From NCBI RefSeq assembly GCF_001445575.1, contig NZ_CP013200.1:3100001-3164000 (forward strand): a stretch of DNA of 64,000 nucleotides, written 5' to 3'. The notes beneath the pieces are model-generated. The model ran no database searches. It saw only the letters and a list, made by a program, of their open reading frames with translations, and had not been told where the DNA came from. This stretch comes from Arthrobacter alpinus. GTDB lineage: Bacteria > Actinomycetota > Actinomycetes > Actinomycetales > Micrococcaceae. Positions 45,166-55,432 of this stretch are shown here, piece by piece (the stretch's first letter is position 1; every line of letters starts with the position of its first letter). Both the position numbers and the translations under genes were made by a program.

Positions 45166-45921
45166 CTAGAGCACCTTGGCCAGGAATTCCTGCAGACGCG
45201 GTTGCTGAGCGTTCGTGAAGATGGCCTCAGGGGTGCCTTCTTCACAAATATAGCCGCCATCCATGAAGATCACGCGGTCGGCCACCTCACGGGCAAAGCC
45301 CATCTCGTGCGTGACAACCACCATGGTCATGCCCTCGGCCGCGAGGTCGCGAATAACCTGCAGCACCTCGCCCACCATCTCGGGGTCAAGGGCGCTGGTG
45401 GCCTCATCGAAGAGCATGATGCCGGGGTTCATGGCCAGCGCACGGGCAATCGCCACACGCTGCTTCTGACCACCCGAGAGCGACGCCGGACGGGCATCAG
45501 CCTTCTCGGCCAGCCCCACGCGCTCGAGCAGCGCCATGGCCTTGGCCCGGCCCGCAGCCTTGTCCAGCTTCTTGAGCTCAACCGGGGCCATCATGATGTT
45601 CTGGATGACGCTCATGTGCGGGAAAAGGTTGAAGTGCTGGAACACCATGCCAATGTTCTGGCGCACCGCGTTCAGGTCAACCTTGGCATCGGTGAGATCG
45701 TAACCGTTAACGGTAACGGTGCCGGCGGTGATGTCCTCAAGCTTGTTCAAGCAGCGCAAGAACGTGGACTTACCGGAGCCCGAAGGCCCAATGACACACA
45801 CCACTTCACCTTCGGCGATATCAACGTCCAGACCCTTGAGAACCTCATTGGAACCGAAGGATTTCTTCAAATCGCGGACACTGATTTTGGCGTTTTTCAC
45901 AGCTGCTGTGGCTTCGCTCAT
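45166..45921 (-). CDS. glnQ: Polar amino-acid ABC transporter ATPase (GlnQ type)
   Basis: 251 residues. Walker [16 protein letters not shown] (36-50), Q-loop in [13 protein letters not shown], signature [19 protein letters not shown], Walker [15 protein letters not shown] and the H-loop His in [10 protein letters not shown]. All are intact. It powers the fused binding-protein/permease encoded just upstream; the start overlaps that gene's stop by four bases (ATGA). The substrate is probably glutamine or another polar amino acid, given the family and the neighbouring glutaminase and glutamine synthetase genes. Confidence 0.93.
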   Translation of the reverse strand: MSEATAAVKNAKISVRDLKKSFGSNEVLKGLDVDIAEGEVVCVIGPSGSGKSTFLRCLNKLEDITAGTVTVNGYDLTDAKVDLNAVRQNIGMVFQHFNLFPHMSVIQNIMMAPVELKKLDKAAGRAKAMALLERVGLAEKADARPASLSGGQKQRVAIARALAMNPGIMLFDEATSALDPEMVGEVLQVIRDLAAEGMTMVVVTHEMGFAREVADRVIFMDGGYICEEGTPEAIFTNAQQPRLQEFLAKVL

Positions 45922-47423
45922 TTGTTGAACTTCCTGTCCAGGACGTTGGAAAGCTGGGTCAAGATGGAGATCACGATGAAGTACAGCGCAGCGACGATCA
46001 GCAGCGTTTCACCCGTACGGAAGTTGGACGCGTAGATCTGCTGGCCCTGATATGTCAGCTCCGCGAAGCCGATGACGGCCAGCAAGGAGGTGTCCTTCAA
46101 GGTGATGACGAACTGGTTGATGAACGACGGCGTCATGATCTTCACCGCTTGCGGCACCACTACACGGCGCATGGAGGTGACGTAGCCCAGGCCCAGACTG
46201 CGGCTGGCCTCGAGCTGGCCGGGATCCACTGACTGAATACCGCCACGGACAATCTCGGTCATGTAAGCACCGGCGTTAAGGCTCAAGGTGAGCACACCAG
46301 CGGTGAGCACATCAATGGGCTGTCCTGTCATCTGCGGCAGACCGAAGTAGAAGAAGAATGCCTGGACCAGCAGCGGGGTACCTCGGAAAATGGACACGTA
46401 GATGGTGGCAATGGCGCGCAGGATCTTGCTTTCGGCAACCTTGAAGAAGCCGAACACAACACCGATCACCAAGGCGATGACCAGGGAAAGGACGGTGGCG
46501 ACCATGGTCAGCCACAAGCCCTTCATAAGGGCGGGGAAGCTGTCCTTGACGAGCTGGAAGAATCCGCCCTGTTGGGTAGCTTCGGCCTTGGCCAGGTACT
46601 TATCAAGAATGGCTTGGTACTCGCCGTTTGCCTTCAGCTCGGTCAGGCCGGTATTGAAGGCTTCCAGCAAGTCAGCATTTTGGCCCTTGTTCACGGCAAA
46701 GCCGTAGGAGCTACCCTGTTCCTTGTCGGTGACAATCTTCAGGCCGTTGTTCTGACTCACGCCATAGGCAAGCACCGGGTAATCGTCAAAGACGGCCACA
46801 GAGTTGCCGGCCTTGACGTCGTCGTACATGGTTGCCGAATCGGCGAGGGCCTTGACGGTGAAGCCGTACTGGTCCTTGATGGAGTTGGCGAAGGTTTCGC
46901 CCTCACTGCCGCGTTTGGCTGTGACGGTCTTACCCTTCAGATCAGTGTAGGTCTTGATGTCCTCATTGTTCTTGCCCACGGCCATCTGCACGCCGGAGTC
47001 AAAGTACGGGTCCGAGAAGTCAAAGACATTCTTGCGCTCATCGGTGATGGACATGCCGGCAATCACGCCAGCAACCTGGTTGGACTGCAGTGCCTGCAGT
47101 GCCGCGTCAAAGCCCAGTGACTTGATGTCCACTTCGAAGCCTTGATTCTTGGCAATAGCATTCAGCAGATCCATGTCGATACCGACAAGGTTGCCGCTGC
47201 CATCACGGAATTCAAACGGGGCAAAGGTGGTGTCGGTGGCAATGGCAAATTTCTTGCCCTTGACGTCGGCGTGCTGCACTGCGGTGTTGAGCGATGCCGG
47301 GGCGGACAGGCTCAACGCTGAGGCGCCACCCATCCCGAGCAACATGAATACAACAGTAAAAAGGGCGGCGAGGGCGGCAAATTTGCCGCCACTGCGTCGC
47401 CGAAGAGGCAGAAGCCTGAGCAT
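45918..47423 (-). CDS. Fused substrate-binding protein and permease of a polar amino-acid ABC transporter
   Basis: 501 residues. A signal-anchor ([20 protein letters not shown]) is followed by an SBP_bac_3 domain (about 50-285) with [19 protein letters not shown] and [20 protein letters not shown]. The C-terminal permease (about 295-500) has five helices and the coupling loop [22 protein letters not shown]. The fusion places the receptor next to the channel in one chain, so a homodimer would carry two receptors. The ATG at 47423 with GAGGGA upstream replaces a longer frame to 47573. First gene of a two-gene operon with glnQ. Confidence 0.9.
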   Translation of the reverse strand: MLRLLPLRRRSGGKFAALAALFTVVFMLLGMGGASALSLSAPASLNTAVQHADVKGKKFAIATDTTFAPFEFRDGSGNLVGIDMDLLNAIAKNQGFEVDIKSLGFDAALQALQSNQVAGVIAGMSITDERKNVFDFSDPYFDSGVQMAVGKNNEDIKTYTDLKGKTVTAKRGSEGETFANSIKDQYGFTVKALADSATMYDDVKAGNSVAVFDDYPVLAYGVSQNNGLKIVTDKEQGSSYGFAVNKGQNADLLEAFNTGLTELKANGEYQAILDKYLAKAEATQQGGFFQLVKDSFPALMKGLWLTMVATVLSLVIALVIGVVFGFFKVAESKILRAIATIYVSIFRGTPLLVQAFFFYFGLPQMTGQPIDVLTAGVLTLSLNAGAYMTEIVRGGIQSVDPGQLEASRSLGLGYVTSMRRVVVPQAVKIMTPSFINQFVITLKDTSLLAVIGFAELTYQGQQIYASNFRTGETLLIVAALYFIVISILTQLSNVLDRKFNK

Positions 47424-47608
47424 AAATTTTCCCTCACAACGGTATCGCGCCCCAGTTGGGACGAATGAAGTACCCCTCGACGTTACAGCCTTTAGGTCAA
47501 TCATGCGAGACGCATCACGATTCGGTATCAGTATTTGCGCTACCGCACCAGTCGCGTCCACACATAAAGACATATTTCAGCTCATGAACGGGCACCGGGA
47601 TGGCGAAT

Positions 47609-50600
47609 TTAGCCGTAGTACAGCCGTTCAAACACGGCCCGCGCCCTACGGGTCAGACCCAGATAATCGTCCTCAAAGGCAGCGGCGTTACCAGGTTCGT
47701 AGCCGCACCATCGGGCGACTGCCTCCAAGTCACCTCTGGCGGACGGGAGAAGATCGGAGTTCTTTCCTGTCCACATGACATTGGCGTTGCGGATTTTTCC
47801 GGCCAGCCGCCACGCTGCTTCCAAGACGGCCGCGTCCTCATCGTCCACCAAACCTAGGACGCGAGCGGCTTCCAGCGCCGGCAGAGTCTGTGTGGTTCGC
47901 AGAGACTCATGCGCATGGGCGTGCTTCAGTTGCCACAATTGCACCAGCCACTCGACGTCGCTGAGGCCACCCCGGCCAAGTTTGACGTGCCGGGCCGGGT
48001 CGGCGCCGCGAGGCAACCGTTCCCCTTCCATTCGGGCCTTGATCCTCTTGATCTCCCGCTGATCATCCTCGGAAAGCACCTTTGGGTAGCGCACCGGATC
48101 GGCCATGGCCACAAAGTCCCGGGCCAGATTGTCCGAACCAGCCATGGGGCGTGCCCGAAGCAGAGCCTGAGCTTCCCAGGCAGATGACCAGCGGCCGTAG
48201 TATTCCGCGTAGGCGTCCAGCGAACGAACCAACGGCCCATTCCGACCTTCCGGACGCAAATCAGCGTCGATACTCAGAACCCGTTCGGCCTGGATTGCAG
48301 GGCGCACCGGGGCGGTGAGCAGCGACATCAGTTTTTGCACAATGGCTTTGGCTTGCTGGTTTGCGGCATCCACGCGATCCTCCGAGACACCGGGAACCGG
48401 CTGATGGACAAACAACACGTCAGCATCAGAGCCGTACCCAATCTCCCGCCCGCCTTGGCGGCCCATGGCTACGACCAGCACACTGGTCAGCGGCTCTGTG
48501 CCTGCCTGAACGGCCGTCTCGGCAATCATCAGGGCGCCCAGAACGGCAGCCCTATCGGCGTCGCTGAGTGCCTCGGACACCTGATCCTGATCCAACAACC
48601 CGGAGCTATCGGCAATGCCAATACGTAAGATTTCCCGCTGCCGCAACAACCGCAGAAGCCGTACTGCCTCGCCTGTTTCACTATGGCGGCCAAGTTTGGA
48701 GCGGATTTCTGTCCACTGAGCTTCGAAACTCAGCGGCACCAGTTCCTTGGAGTTCCCCAGCCAGGCAGTTGCCTCGGGCGAGACCTCCAACAAGTCACTG
48801 ACAAGACGGGAACTGGAGAGTAAATGACACAGGCGTTCAGCCGCGGCCTGGTGGTCGCGCAGCATGCCAAGGTACCAATGGGACGTTCCCAGCGCCTCGC
48901 TGACGCGGCGGAAGGCGAGCAGTCCGGCGTCGGGGTCTACTCCATCTGCCAGCCAGCCAAGCAGGACCGGCAAGAGCTGACGCTGCAGCGCAGCACGCCG
49001 GCTGACTCCTGCGGTGAGGGATTCAATGTGCCGCACGGCTCCGGCCGTGTCCCTGTAACCCAGTGCAGCGAGGCGCGCGCGGGCGGCGTCGGAGGTCAAC
49101 GCGGCATCCTCGGCGCTCAGGTGTGCGGCCGTGGCCAGGATGGGGCGGTAGAAGATTTGTTCATGCAAGGAGCGCACGGAACGCTTCACCTTCACCCAGT
49201 CGGCCTCAAGCGAATCAGCGCTGGGGCGCTTCATGCTCAAGGGCCCCTCCAACGCTCGGGCCAGGGCGCGTAATTGCTCAGGCGCGGTGGGCATGGCGTG
49301 AGTGCGGCGCATCTGCACGAGCTGGATCCGGTGCTCAAGCACACGCAGGTAGGTGTAGTGGCGCAACAGCAGCGCTGCATCGGTGCGGCCAATATATCCG
49401 GCCATGGTCAGTGCATTAATGGCCTGTGTGGTGGACCGTAAACGAATGCTGGAGTCAGTCTTCCCATGCACCAATTGCAGCAGCTGGACAGTGAATTCAA
49501 CGTCGCGCAGCCCACCCTTGCCCAGCTTGATCTGACGCTCCGCGTCGGCGTCACGAATGCTTGCCGTCACGCGTCGACGCATGGCTTGGACGGACTCCAC
49601 GAACCCATCCCGCTCGGAAGAGTTCCAAATCAGCGGCGCCACAGCCGCCTCAAATTCCAGGCCCAGCTCCCGGTCCCCGGCAATGGCACGGGCCTTCAGA
49701 AGTGCTTGGAACTCCCAGCTCTGCGCCCAACGGTGGTAGTAGGCCATGTAGGAATCAAGGGTGCGTACCAGCTGGCCGTCTCTACCTTCCGGGCGCAGAT
49801 TAGCATCCACTTCCCACAGGCCCGGCTCACGTTCTGGGGCGTAAATGATGCGTGAGATGGCGCTGGCCAGAGCGTTGCCGACCCTGACCATCTCGCCTTC
49901 ATCCAAGGCGATGGAGTCGCTACTGGGCTCGGCTTTAGCGCTGTCGCTGGGGTTGGGGCTGGGGCTGGGGTCCACTTCCGTGGGAGGTTCATCCAGCGCC
50001 ACGACGTACATGACGTCGACGTCGGAGATATAGTTCAGTTCCCGCGCGCCACACTTGCCCATCCCGAGCACGGCAAAACGCAGTGCGGCAACCTTCTCGG
50101 CACCCATGGTTGCGCCCACTTCGGTCCGAGCTACGGCCAAGGCCGCCTCGAGCGCAGCCGCCGCCAAATCTGCCAGCTCAGCCCCCACCTTTGGCATTGC
50201 CTCCAAGGGAGACGGTGCTGCTAGGTCTCGCAACGCCAGCTCACACAGGTGCCTGCGGTATTTGGTCCGCAAGGCGATGCGCGCCTCGGTTCCGGACAGC
50301 TGCGCAACGGGACGCCCCGACGTCGGATCCGCCCCTACAGCCTCCAGCAACGAGGCCCGCAGTGCGGCTCCGTCTGCAGCGTCTGGGCTGGAGCTGACGG
50401 ACGGGTCCACCACGTCAAGATGTTCCGGGTGGCGCATGAGGAATTCCGCCAACGCCTCCGAGGCTCCTAAAAGCCGAAACAGGGACACATTGGAAACCGT
50501 GGCCCCGGAGACTGGATCCGTGACGCTCAACAGTTCGCGGCTGGCTGGTACGGCACTGAGTAGCCGTACCAGCGATTGCAGGGCCATATCCGGATTGTCG

Positions 50601-50728
50601 GCCACGGCCAACGCATCGAGTAGCTCTGCCTGGTCAAGGTCTGCAAGTTCGGTGAATCCGAGGAACCGCTCACAGGTTTTCAGATCGGAGAAGCCACGGG
50701 ATATCAGGGTGCGCGTCAGAGAGCTCAT
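47609..50728 (-). CDS. glnE: Bifunctional glutamine synthetase adenylyltransferase/adenylyl-removing enzyme
   Basis: 1039 residues. Two nucleotidyltransferase domains in tandem each have a GxGxxGxxE-then-SDxD pattern: AVLGMGKCGARELNYISDVD in the N-terminal half (de-adenylylation) and VVAMGRQGGREIGYGSDADV in the C-terminal half (adenylylation), separated by helical regulatory regions. It modifies the tyrosine of GlnA encoded at 39.9 kb according to nitrogen status. It starts 9 bases after glnA2 on the same strand, the conserved actinobacterial glnA2-glnE order. The length is typical. Confidence 0.95.
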   Translation of the reverse strand: MSSLTRTLISRGFSDLKTCERFLGFTELADLDQAELLDALAVADNPDMALQSLVRLLSAVPASRELLSVTDPVSGATVSNVSLFRLLGASEALAEFLMRHPEHLDVVDPSVSSSPDAADGAALRASLLEAVGADPTSGRPVAQLSGTEARIALRTKYRRHLCELALRDLAAPSPLEAMPKVGAELADLAAAALEAALAVARTEVGATMGAEKVAALRFAVLGMGKCGARELNYISDVDVMYVVALDEPPTEVDPSPSPNPSDSAKAEPSSDSIALDEGEMVRVGNALASAISRIIYAPEREPGLWEVDANLRPEGRDGQLVRTLDSYMAYYHRWAQSWEFQALLKARAIAGDRELGLEFEAAVAPLIWNSSERDGFVESVQAMRRRVTASIRDADAERQIKLGKGGLRDVEFTVQLLQLVHGKTDSSIRLRSTTQAINALTMAGYIGRTDAALLLRHYTYLRVLEHRIQLVQMRRTHAMPTAPEQLRALARALEGPLSMKRPSADSLEADWVKVKRSVRSLHEQIFYRPILATAAHLSAEDAALTSDAARARLAALGYRDTAGAVRHIESLTAGVSRRAALQRQLLPVLLGWLADGVDPDAGLLAFRRVSEALGTSHWYLGMLRDHQAAAERLCHLLSSSRLVSDLLEVSPEATAWLGNSKELVPLSFEAQWTEIRSKLGRHSETGEAVRLLRLLRQREILRIGIADSSGLLDQDQVSEALSDADRAAVLGALMIAETAVQAGTEPLTSVLVVAMGRQGGREIGYGSDADVLFVHQPVPGVSEDRVDAANQQAKAIVQKLMSLLTAPVRPAIQAERVLSIDADLRPEGRNGPLVRSLDAYAEYYGRWSSAWEAQALLRARPMAGSDNLARDFVAMADPVRYPKVLSEDDQREIKRIKARMEGERLPRGADPARHVKLGRGGLSDVEWLVQLWQLKHAHAHESLRTTQTLPALEAARVLGLVDDEDAAVLEAAWRLAGKIRNANVMWTGKNSDLLPSARGDLEAVARWCGYEPGNAAAFEDDYLGLTRRARAVFERLYYG

Positions 50729-50737
50729 GGCAGTGGG

Positions 50738-52084
50738 TTAGAGCACCCCGAGGTAGCGGTTGATCTCGTAGGGGGTGACCTGGAGGCGGTATTCCTGCCA
50801 TTCGGCACGCTTGTTGCGCAGGAAGTTTTCAAACACCTGCTCGCCCAGAATCTCGGGCATGAGCTCTGATTCTTCCATCTGGCGCACAGCATCATGGAGG
50901 CTCGAGGGCAGCGGATCGTGTCCCATGAGACGGCGTTCTGCACTGGTCAGAGTGCTGATGTCTTCCACCGCTGCGGCGGGAAGTTCGTAGCCTTCTTCAA
51001 TGCCCTTGAGCCCGGCACCGAGCAACACGGCGTAGGCAAGGTACGGGTTGGCAGCGGAATCGATCCCGCGGTATTCCAGACGTGCGGCTTGGCCCTTGCC
51101 CGGCTTGTAGAGCGGCACGCGCATCAGGGCTGAACGGTTGTTGTGGCCCCAGGAAAGGTAGCTGGGAGCCTCTCCCCCACCCCAAAGACGCTTGTAGGAA
51201 TTCACGAACTGGTTGGTCACGGCGGTGAATTCCGGGGCGTGCTTGAGGATTCCGGCCATGAACTGGCGCGCAGTTGTTGAGAGCTGGAATTCGGCGCTCG
51301 GATCGTAGAAGGCGTTACTGTCGCCCTCGAACAGCGAGAAGTGAGTATGCATGCCGGAGCCCGGGTGGTCCGAAAACGGCTTTGGCATGAACGTGGCGTA
51401 TGTACCCTGCTGGATAGCCACCTCGCGGATCACGGTGCGGAACGTCATGATGTTATCGGCTGTCGCCAGCGCATCGGCGTAACGCAAATCAATTTCGTTC
51501 TGCCCCGGGCCACCTTCGTGGTGGCTAAACTCGACGGAGATGCCAACGTCTTCGAGCATGGTCACCGCGGTGCGGCGGAAGTCCTGGGCAACACCACCGG
51601 GCACGTGGTCAAAGTAGCCGGCCTGGTCCACGGGTACAGGGATACCGTCAGGTCCGGGGCGGTCCGACTTCAGCAAGTAGAACTCAATTTCAGGGTGCGT
51701 GTAGCACGTGAAGCCCATGTCTGCGGCCTTGGCCAGAACCCGCTTCAAGACGTTGCGCGGATCAGCTGCGGAGGGCTCGCCGTCGGGAGTCAATACGTCG
51801 CAGAACATGCGTGAGGTCTGTTCCGTCTTGCCGTTTCCGCGCCAGGGCAGGATCTGGAAGGTGGACGGGTCCGGCTGGGCCAACATGTCCGATTCGAATA
51901 CCCGAGCCAATCCCTCAATGGCCGAACCATCGAAGCCCAGACCTTCTTCGAAGGCGCCTTCAACTTCGGCCGGGGCCAGTGCCACAGATTTCAGGCTGCC
52001 TACGACGTCGGTAAACCACAGGCGCACAAACCGAACATCGCGCTCCTCAATGGTGCGCAGCACAAACTCCTGTTGACGGTTCAC
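50738..52084 (-). CDS. glnA2: Glutamine synthetase-like protein GlnA2
   Basis: 448 residues. It is a type I-alpha-like glutamine synthetase with FVRLWFTDVVGSLKSVALAP, HHEGGPGQNEIDLRYADAL and GSGMHTHFSLFEG. It lacks the GlnA-type adenylylation segment: the equivalent region reads GYELPAAAVEDI without the tyrosine in place. In actinobacteria GlnA2 is non-essential and some members are gamma-glutamyl-polyamine synthetases, so the substrate is open. The GTG at 52084 is preferred because GGAAGAGG lies 6 bases before it and the family begins with xRQQEFVLRTIEE; an earlier GTG at 52114 is less well supported. First gene of a glnA2-glnE operon. Confidence 0.9.
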   Translation of the reverse strand: MNRQQEFVLRTIEERDVRFVRLWFTDVVGSLKSVALAPAEVEGAFEEGLGFDGSAIEGLARVFESDMLAQPDPSTFQILPWRGNGKTEQTSRMFCDVLTPDGEPSAADPRNVLKRVLAKAADMGFTCYTHPEIEFYLLKSDRPGPDGIPVPVDQAGYFDHVPGGVAQDFRRTAVTMLEDVGISVEFSHHEGGPGQNEIDLRYADALATADNIMTFRTVIREVAIQQGTYATFMPKPFSDHPGSGMHTHFSLFEGDSNAFYDPSAEFQLSTTARQFMAGILKHAPEFTAVTNQFVNSYKRLWGGGEAPSYLSWGHNNRSALMRVPLYKPGKGQAARLEYRGIDSAANPYLAYAVLLGAGLKGIEEGYELPAAAVEDISTLTSAERRLMGHDPLPSSLHDAVRQMEESELMPEILGEQVFENFLRNKRAEWQEYRLQVTPYEINRYLGVL

Positions 52085-52240
52085 GTACGGGCCTCTTCCT
52101 TCGGTCACCAACACCTGGCTCCATTTGCGGGCAGGTGGCGGACTGGTTTGTGGCAGGTGGGTTGCCTGCAGTCATAACTCTACTAACTAGTGTGGCGCCC
52201 CATGCCCAATCCACGCGGGGAATCGTAATAAGCTGAGTTC

Positions 52241-53143
52241 ATGTCACCCACAAGCATCCCTGACTCAACCGCGTCCGCCGAGCTGGCGGCACCCTACGGT
52301 GCTGGCGCAGCCGCCCAAACCGGAACCCCCAGCGGCATTCCTGCCACAGCCGCCAAGGTCCGCACCCACCACCTGCTGGCGGCCAAGGCGGCGGGGAAGA
52401 AATTTGCCATGTTGACGGCTTATGACCAGTACACGGCACAAATTTTTGATGAAGCTGGCATTGAAGTGCTGCTGGTGGGCGATTCCGCCTCGAACAACGT
52501 CTTGGGCAACGAGACCTCACTGCCCATCACCCTCGATGAGATGATCATCTTCTCTCGCGCGGTGACGGCCGGAGCCAAGCGCGCCTTGGTGGTGGCCGAT
52601 CTGCCCTTCGGTAGCTATGAGCAGTCACCCGAGCAGGCCATCGCCTCCTCGGTTCGTCTCATGAAGGAGGGCCTGGTCCACGCCGTCAAGATGGAAGGCG
52701 GCGCCTACTACGCCCCCACCGTGCGTGCCCTGACGCAGGCTGGTGTGCCGGTCATGGCGCACATTGGGTTCACCCCGCAGAGCGAACACATGCTGGGCGG
52801 CTACCGGGTTCAGGGCCGCGGCGAGATGGCCCAGATCATGATTGACGACGCCGTTGCCCTGGCTGAGGCTGGCGCGTTCTGTGTGTTGATGGAAATGGTT
52901 CCCGCCGAAACCGCTACCGCTGTGGACGCCGCCGTGACTGTGCCCACCGTGGGCATTGGTGCCGGTAACTCCACCACCGGGCAGGTACTGGTATGGCAGG
53001 ACATGGCCGGGTTGCGTACCGGCAAGATGGCCAAGTTCGTCAAGCAGTACGCCCAGATGCGCACCGTCCTGGCAGAGGCGGCCCGTGAATATGGTGAGGA
53101 AGTCCGCACCGGAGTCTTCCCCGGCCCCGAGCACACGTTCTAA
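52241..53143 (+). CDS. panB: 3-methyl-2-oxobutanoate hydroxymethyltransferase
   Basis: 300 residues. First step of pantothenate synthesis: adds a hydroxymethyl group from methylene-tetrahydrofolate to 2-oxoisovalerate. The TIM-barrel motifs are MLTAYDQYTAQIFDEAG, LLVGDSASNNVLG (metal Asp), VKMEGG, AHIGFTPQS and VPTVGIGAGNSTTGQVLVW (catalytic Glu in EMVPAE nearby). The N-terminal 35 residues are a variable extension rich in Ala, Ser and Pro. The ATG at 52241 has GAGTTC upstream. It is divergent from glnA2, with about 156 bases between. Confidence 0.95.
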   Translation: MSPTSIPDSTASAELAAPYGAGAAAQTGTPSGIPATAAKVRTHHLLAAKAAGKKFAMLTAYDQYTAQIFDEAGIEVLLVGDSASNNVLGNETSLPITLDEMIIFSRAVTAGAKRALVVADLPFGSYEQSPEQAIASSVRLMKEGLVHAVKMEGGAYYAPTVRALTQAGVPVMAHIGFTPQSEHMLGGYRVQGRGEMAQIMIDDAVALAEAGAFCVLMEMVPAETATAVDAAVTVPTVGIGAGNSTTGQVLVWQDMAGLRTGKMAKFVKQYAQMRTVLAEAAREYGEEVRTGVFPGPEHTF

Positions 53144-53176
53144 CCGAGGTTTAGACGCACCACACCATCGGGTAGC

Positions 53177-53284
53177 TGCGTATAAGCAAACTGCACTTTG
53201 TTTATACGCAACGGGCCCGATCCGAGTTGCGGCAGTATGAGAGCACCGCAACTCGCCCGGGCGTGGCGTGCGTATAAGTAAAGT
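53177..53284. repeat. Intergenic repeat cluster (family C)
   Basis: TGCGTATAAGCAAA (53177-53190) and TTTGTTTATACGCA (53197-53210) form a 14-bp inverted repeat with one mismatch. A third half-unit, TGCGTATAAGTAAAGTGG, starts at 53269. Between them CGAGTTGCGG (53223-53232) pairs with CCGCAACTCG (53246-53255). The latter hairpin may end the panB transcript. Confidence 0.7.
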
Positions 53285-53325
53285 GGTTAATCTGAACGCA
53301 CCAGTCCAGCAGTCACAGTGGTGAC

Positions 53326-53502
53326 TTAGTCGTCGTCGGACTCTTCATCAAGGGCATCCGCCGCGGCGTTGCGTTCCTGGACCTTCGCCAACGCCTGCTC
53401 GGCTTCGGCGGCACTTTCATACGGTCCAATCAAGGACTTCCAGTCCGACTGGGCGTCCTTTTCCACGGTGTGGGTTTCTACGTTGTACCAATACTGCGAC
53501 AT
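53326..53502 (-). CDS. Small SPOR-like protein
   Basis: 58 residues. MSQYWYNVETHTVEKDAQSD then WKSLIGPYESAAEAEQALAK resembles a single SPOR repeat half (aromatic strand, GPY-s-s-A-E-A), followed by a helical, acidic tail of Asp and Glu. In Micrococcaceae this small protein is regularly encoded beside map. It lacks a signal peptide or membrane helix. GGAG lies 8 bases before the ATG at 53502; a longer frame to 53613 would overlap the map start. Its function is unknown. Confidence 0.75.
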   Translation of the reverse strand: MSQYWYNVETHTVEKDAQSDWKSLIGPYESAAEAEQALAKVQERNAAADALDEESDDD

Positions 53503-53588
53503 GATGGTCTCCAACTTTCGTGATTGAACGCTTCTAACTGCTGCCATCATAGGACTTTCTGGCGGGCAAAAACTTATAGGATGATGGC

Positions 53589-54467
53589 ATGTCTTCAACA
53601 GCAACCTCAGCACCCCTTGGCAAATTGGTCCCCGGCACTATCAGCCCGGAACTGGCCGTCCCCTTCTCCATACCTCGCCCCGAATACGTGGGCAAGGCCG
53701 GTCCGGCACCGTTCAAGGGCTCCGAGGTCAAGGATGCGCAGACGTTGGAGAAGATCCGCATCTCGAGCAAGATTGCGGCACAGGCCATTGTGGAGGTTGG
53801 CAAACACATTGTCCCCGGTGTCACCACTGACGCCTTGGACCGCATAGGCCATGAGTTCTTGTTGGACCACAAGGCATACCCGTCAACGCTGGGGTACCGC
53901 GGATTCCCCAAGTCACTGTGCTCCTCCATCAATGAGGTCATTTGCCACGGCATCCCGGACACTACGGTGCTGGAGGACGGGGACATTATCAACATTGACA
54001 TCACGGCATTCAAGAACGGCGTCCACGGCGACACGAACTGGACGTTCACTGTGGGCGACGTTGATGAAGAGTCACGCCTGTTGGTGGAACGCACCCAAGA
54101 GTCCTTGAACCGCGCTATCCGCGCCGTAGCTCCGGGCCGGGAAATCAACGTCATTGGCCGCACCATCGCCTCCTACGCCAAGCGTTTTGGGTACGGGGTG
54201 GTGCGGGACTTCACCGGCCATGGCGTGGGCGAGGCCTTCCACACCGGCCTGATTATTCCGCATTATGACGCGGCCCCGGCGTACAACACTGTGATGGAAG
54301 AGGGCATGGTCTTCACCATCGAACCCATGCTGACCTTGGGAACCATTGATTGGGACATGTGGGCGGACGACTGGACGGTTGTCACCCGGGACCGCAAGCG
54401 CACAGCTCAGTTTGAACACACCATGGTTGTTACGGCCACAGGTGCAGAAGTCCTCACACTGCCGTAG
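53589..54467 (+). CDS. map: Methionine aminopeptidase, type I
   Basis: 292 residues. Removes the initiator methionine from new proteins. Metal ligands: Asp and Asp in [20 protein letters not shown], His in [10 protein letters not shown], Glu in FTIEPML and Glu in QFEHTMVV; all present. The N-terminal 45 residues (Pro-rich, [17 protein letters not shown]) are the extension seen in actinobacterial MetAPs (mycobacterial MetAP-c type) that may bind the ribosome. The ATG at 53589 has AGGATG upstream. Divergent from the SPOR-like gene, with ppgK 72 bases downstream. Confidence 0.95.
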   Translation: MSSTATSAPLGKLVPGTISPELAVPFSIPRPEYVGKAGPAPFKGSEVKDAQTLEKIRISSKIAAQAIVEVGKHIVPGVTTDALDRIGHEFLLDHKAYPSTLGYRGFPKSLCSSINEVICHGIPDTTVLEDGDIINIDITAFKNGVHGDTNWTFTVGDVDEESRLLVERTQESLNRAIRAVAPGREINVIGRTIASYAKRFGYGVVRDFTGHGVGEAFHTGLIIPHYDAAPAYNTVMEEGMVFTIEPMLTLGTIDWDMWADDWTVVTRDRKRTAQFEHTMVVTATGAEVLTLP

Positions 54468-54539
54468 CATTACCCGGTCACCACCTCTCCGCCAGCCATG
54501 GCACTTGTACGCGAAAATCCTTCTACCCTTGGAGCCTGC

Positions 54540-55334
54540 ATGACTAAGAAGCACCCGTCCCGCACCACCGTCATTGGCATTGACATTGGCGGCACCGGCA
54601 TCAAGGGCGGCATAGTCGACTTGGAAACCGGCGAGGTTGTGGGTGACCGCTTCCGGATCCCGACACCCAGCCCCTCCACACCGCAGGCGGTGGCCAAGGT
54701 AGTCAAGGAGATCGTCGATGAGCTCTCCGGCCGCAAGCACGCCCCCAGCGAAGACGCACCAGTAGGCATCACGTTCCCGGCCATCATTTCCCACGGCGTG
54801 TCGCGTTCGGCGGCCAATGTGGACAAGTCCTGGATCGATGCGAACGTGGATGAGATCTTCACGAACGAACTGGGCCGTGACGTTCAGGTCATGAACGACG
54901 CCGACGCTGCCGGTTTGGCCGAAGCCCGCTACGGCGCCGGCAAGGGCGTCAAAGGCACCGTTTTGGTCATCACCCTCGGCACCGGCATTGGCTCCGCGTT
55001 CATCTACAACGGCAAGCTCATCCCCAACGTGGAACTGGGCCACCTGGAACTCGACGGCTTCGACGCCGAGACGAAGGCTTCAGCCAGCGCCCGCGAACGC
55101 GACGGCATCAGCTGGGACGAGTACGCAGTCCGGCTTCAGCGTTACTTCTCCCACGTGGAATTCTTGTTCTCACCGGAACTGTTCATTATTGGCGGCGGTA
55201 TTTCCAAGCGCAGCGAAGACTACCTGCCCCAGCTGGATCTGCGCACCAAGATTATCCCGGCCGAGCTGGCCAACAACGCCGGCATTGTGGGTGGCGCCTT
55301 GCAGGCGGCAGTACACTTCAAGCTGACCAAATAG
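54540..55334 (+). CDS. ppgK: Polyphosphate glucokinase (ROK family)
   Basis: 264 residues. Phosphorylates glucose using polyphosphate or ATP; characteristic of actinobacteria. The phosphate loop is VIGIDIGGTGIKGGIVDLET near the N-terminus. The catalytic Asp lies in MNDADAAGLAEARYGAGKG, and LVITLGTGIGSAFI is the second phosphate motif. ELGHLELDG replaces the zinc-binding ROK motif, as in other PpgKs. The ATG at 54540 has GGAG 8 bases upstream; an in-frame ATG at 54498 adds 14 non-conserved residues. A very strong terminator follows. Confidence 0.93.
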   Translation: MTKKHPSRTTVIGIDIGGTGIKGGIVDLETGEVVGDRFRIPTPSPSTPQAVAKVVKEIVDELSGRKHAPSEDAPVGITFPAIISHGVSRSAANVDKSWIDANVDEIFTNELGRDVQVMNDADAAGLAEARYGAGKGVKGTVLVITLGTGIGSAFIYNGKLIPNVELGHLELDGFDAETKASASARERDGISWDEYAVRLQRYFSHVEFLFSPELFIIGGGISKRSEDYLPQLDLRTKIIPAELANNAGIVGGALQAAVHFKLTK

Positions 55335-55351
55335 CCTTCAGCTCAACAACC

Positions 55352-55397
55352 AAGGGTGTGTGCTCCAATCGTGACGATTGGAGCACACACCCTTTAT
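55352..55397 (+). terminator. Terminator after ppgK
   Basis: A perfect 20-bp stem (55352-55371 with 55375-55394) with a 3-base loop, then TTATT. It also lies 37 bases past the convergent nrdR stop, so may serve both. Confidence 0.9.
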
Positions 55398-55432
55398 TGT
55401 GAGAGAAGGTCCGGCTCATGCACTAGCGACTG

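Noticed and set aside
52115..52240. Possible tRNA or riboswitch between glnA2 and panB
   Set aside because: No cloverleaf or conserved riboswitch core could be drawn; only promoter-like AT-rich DNA is seen.
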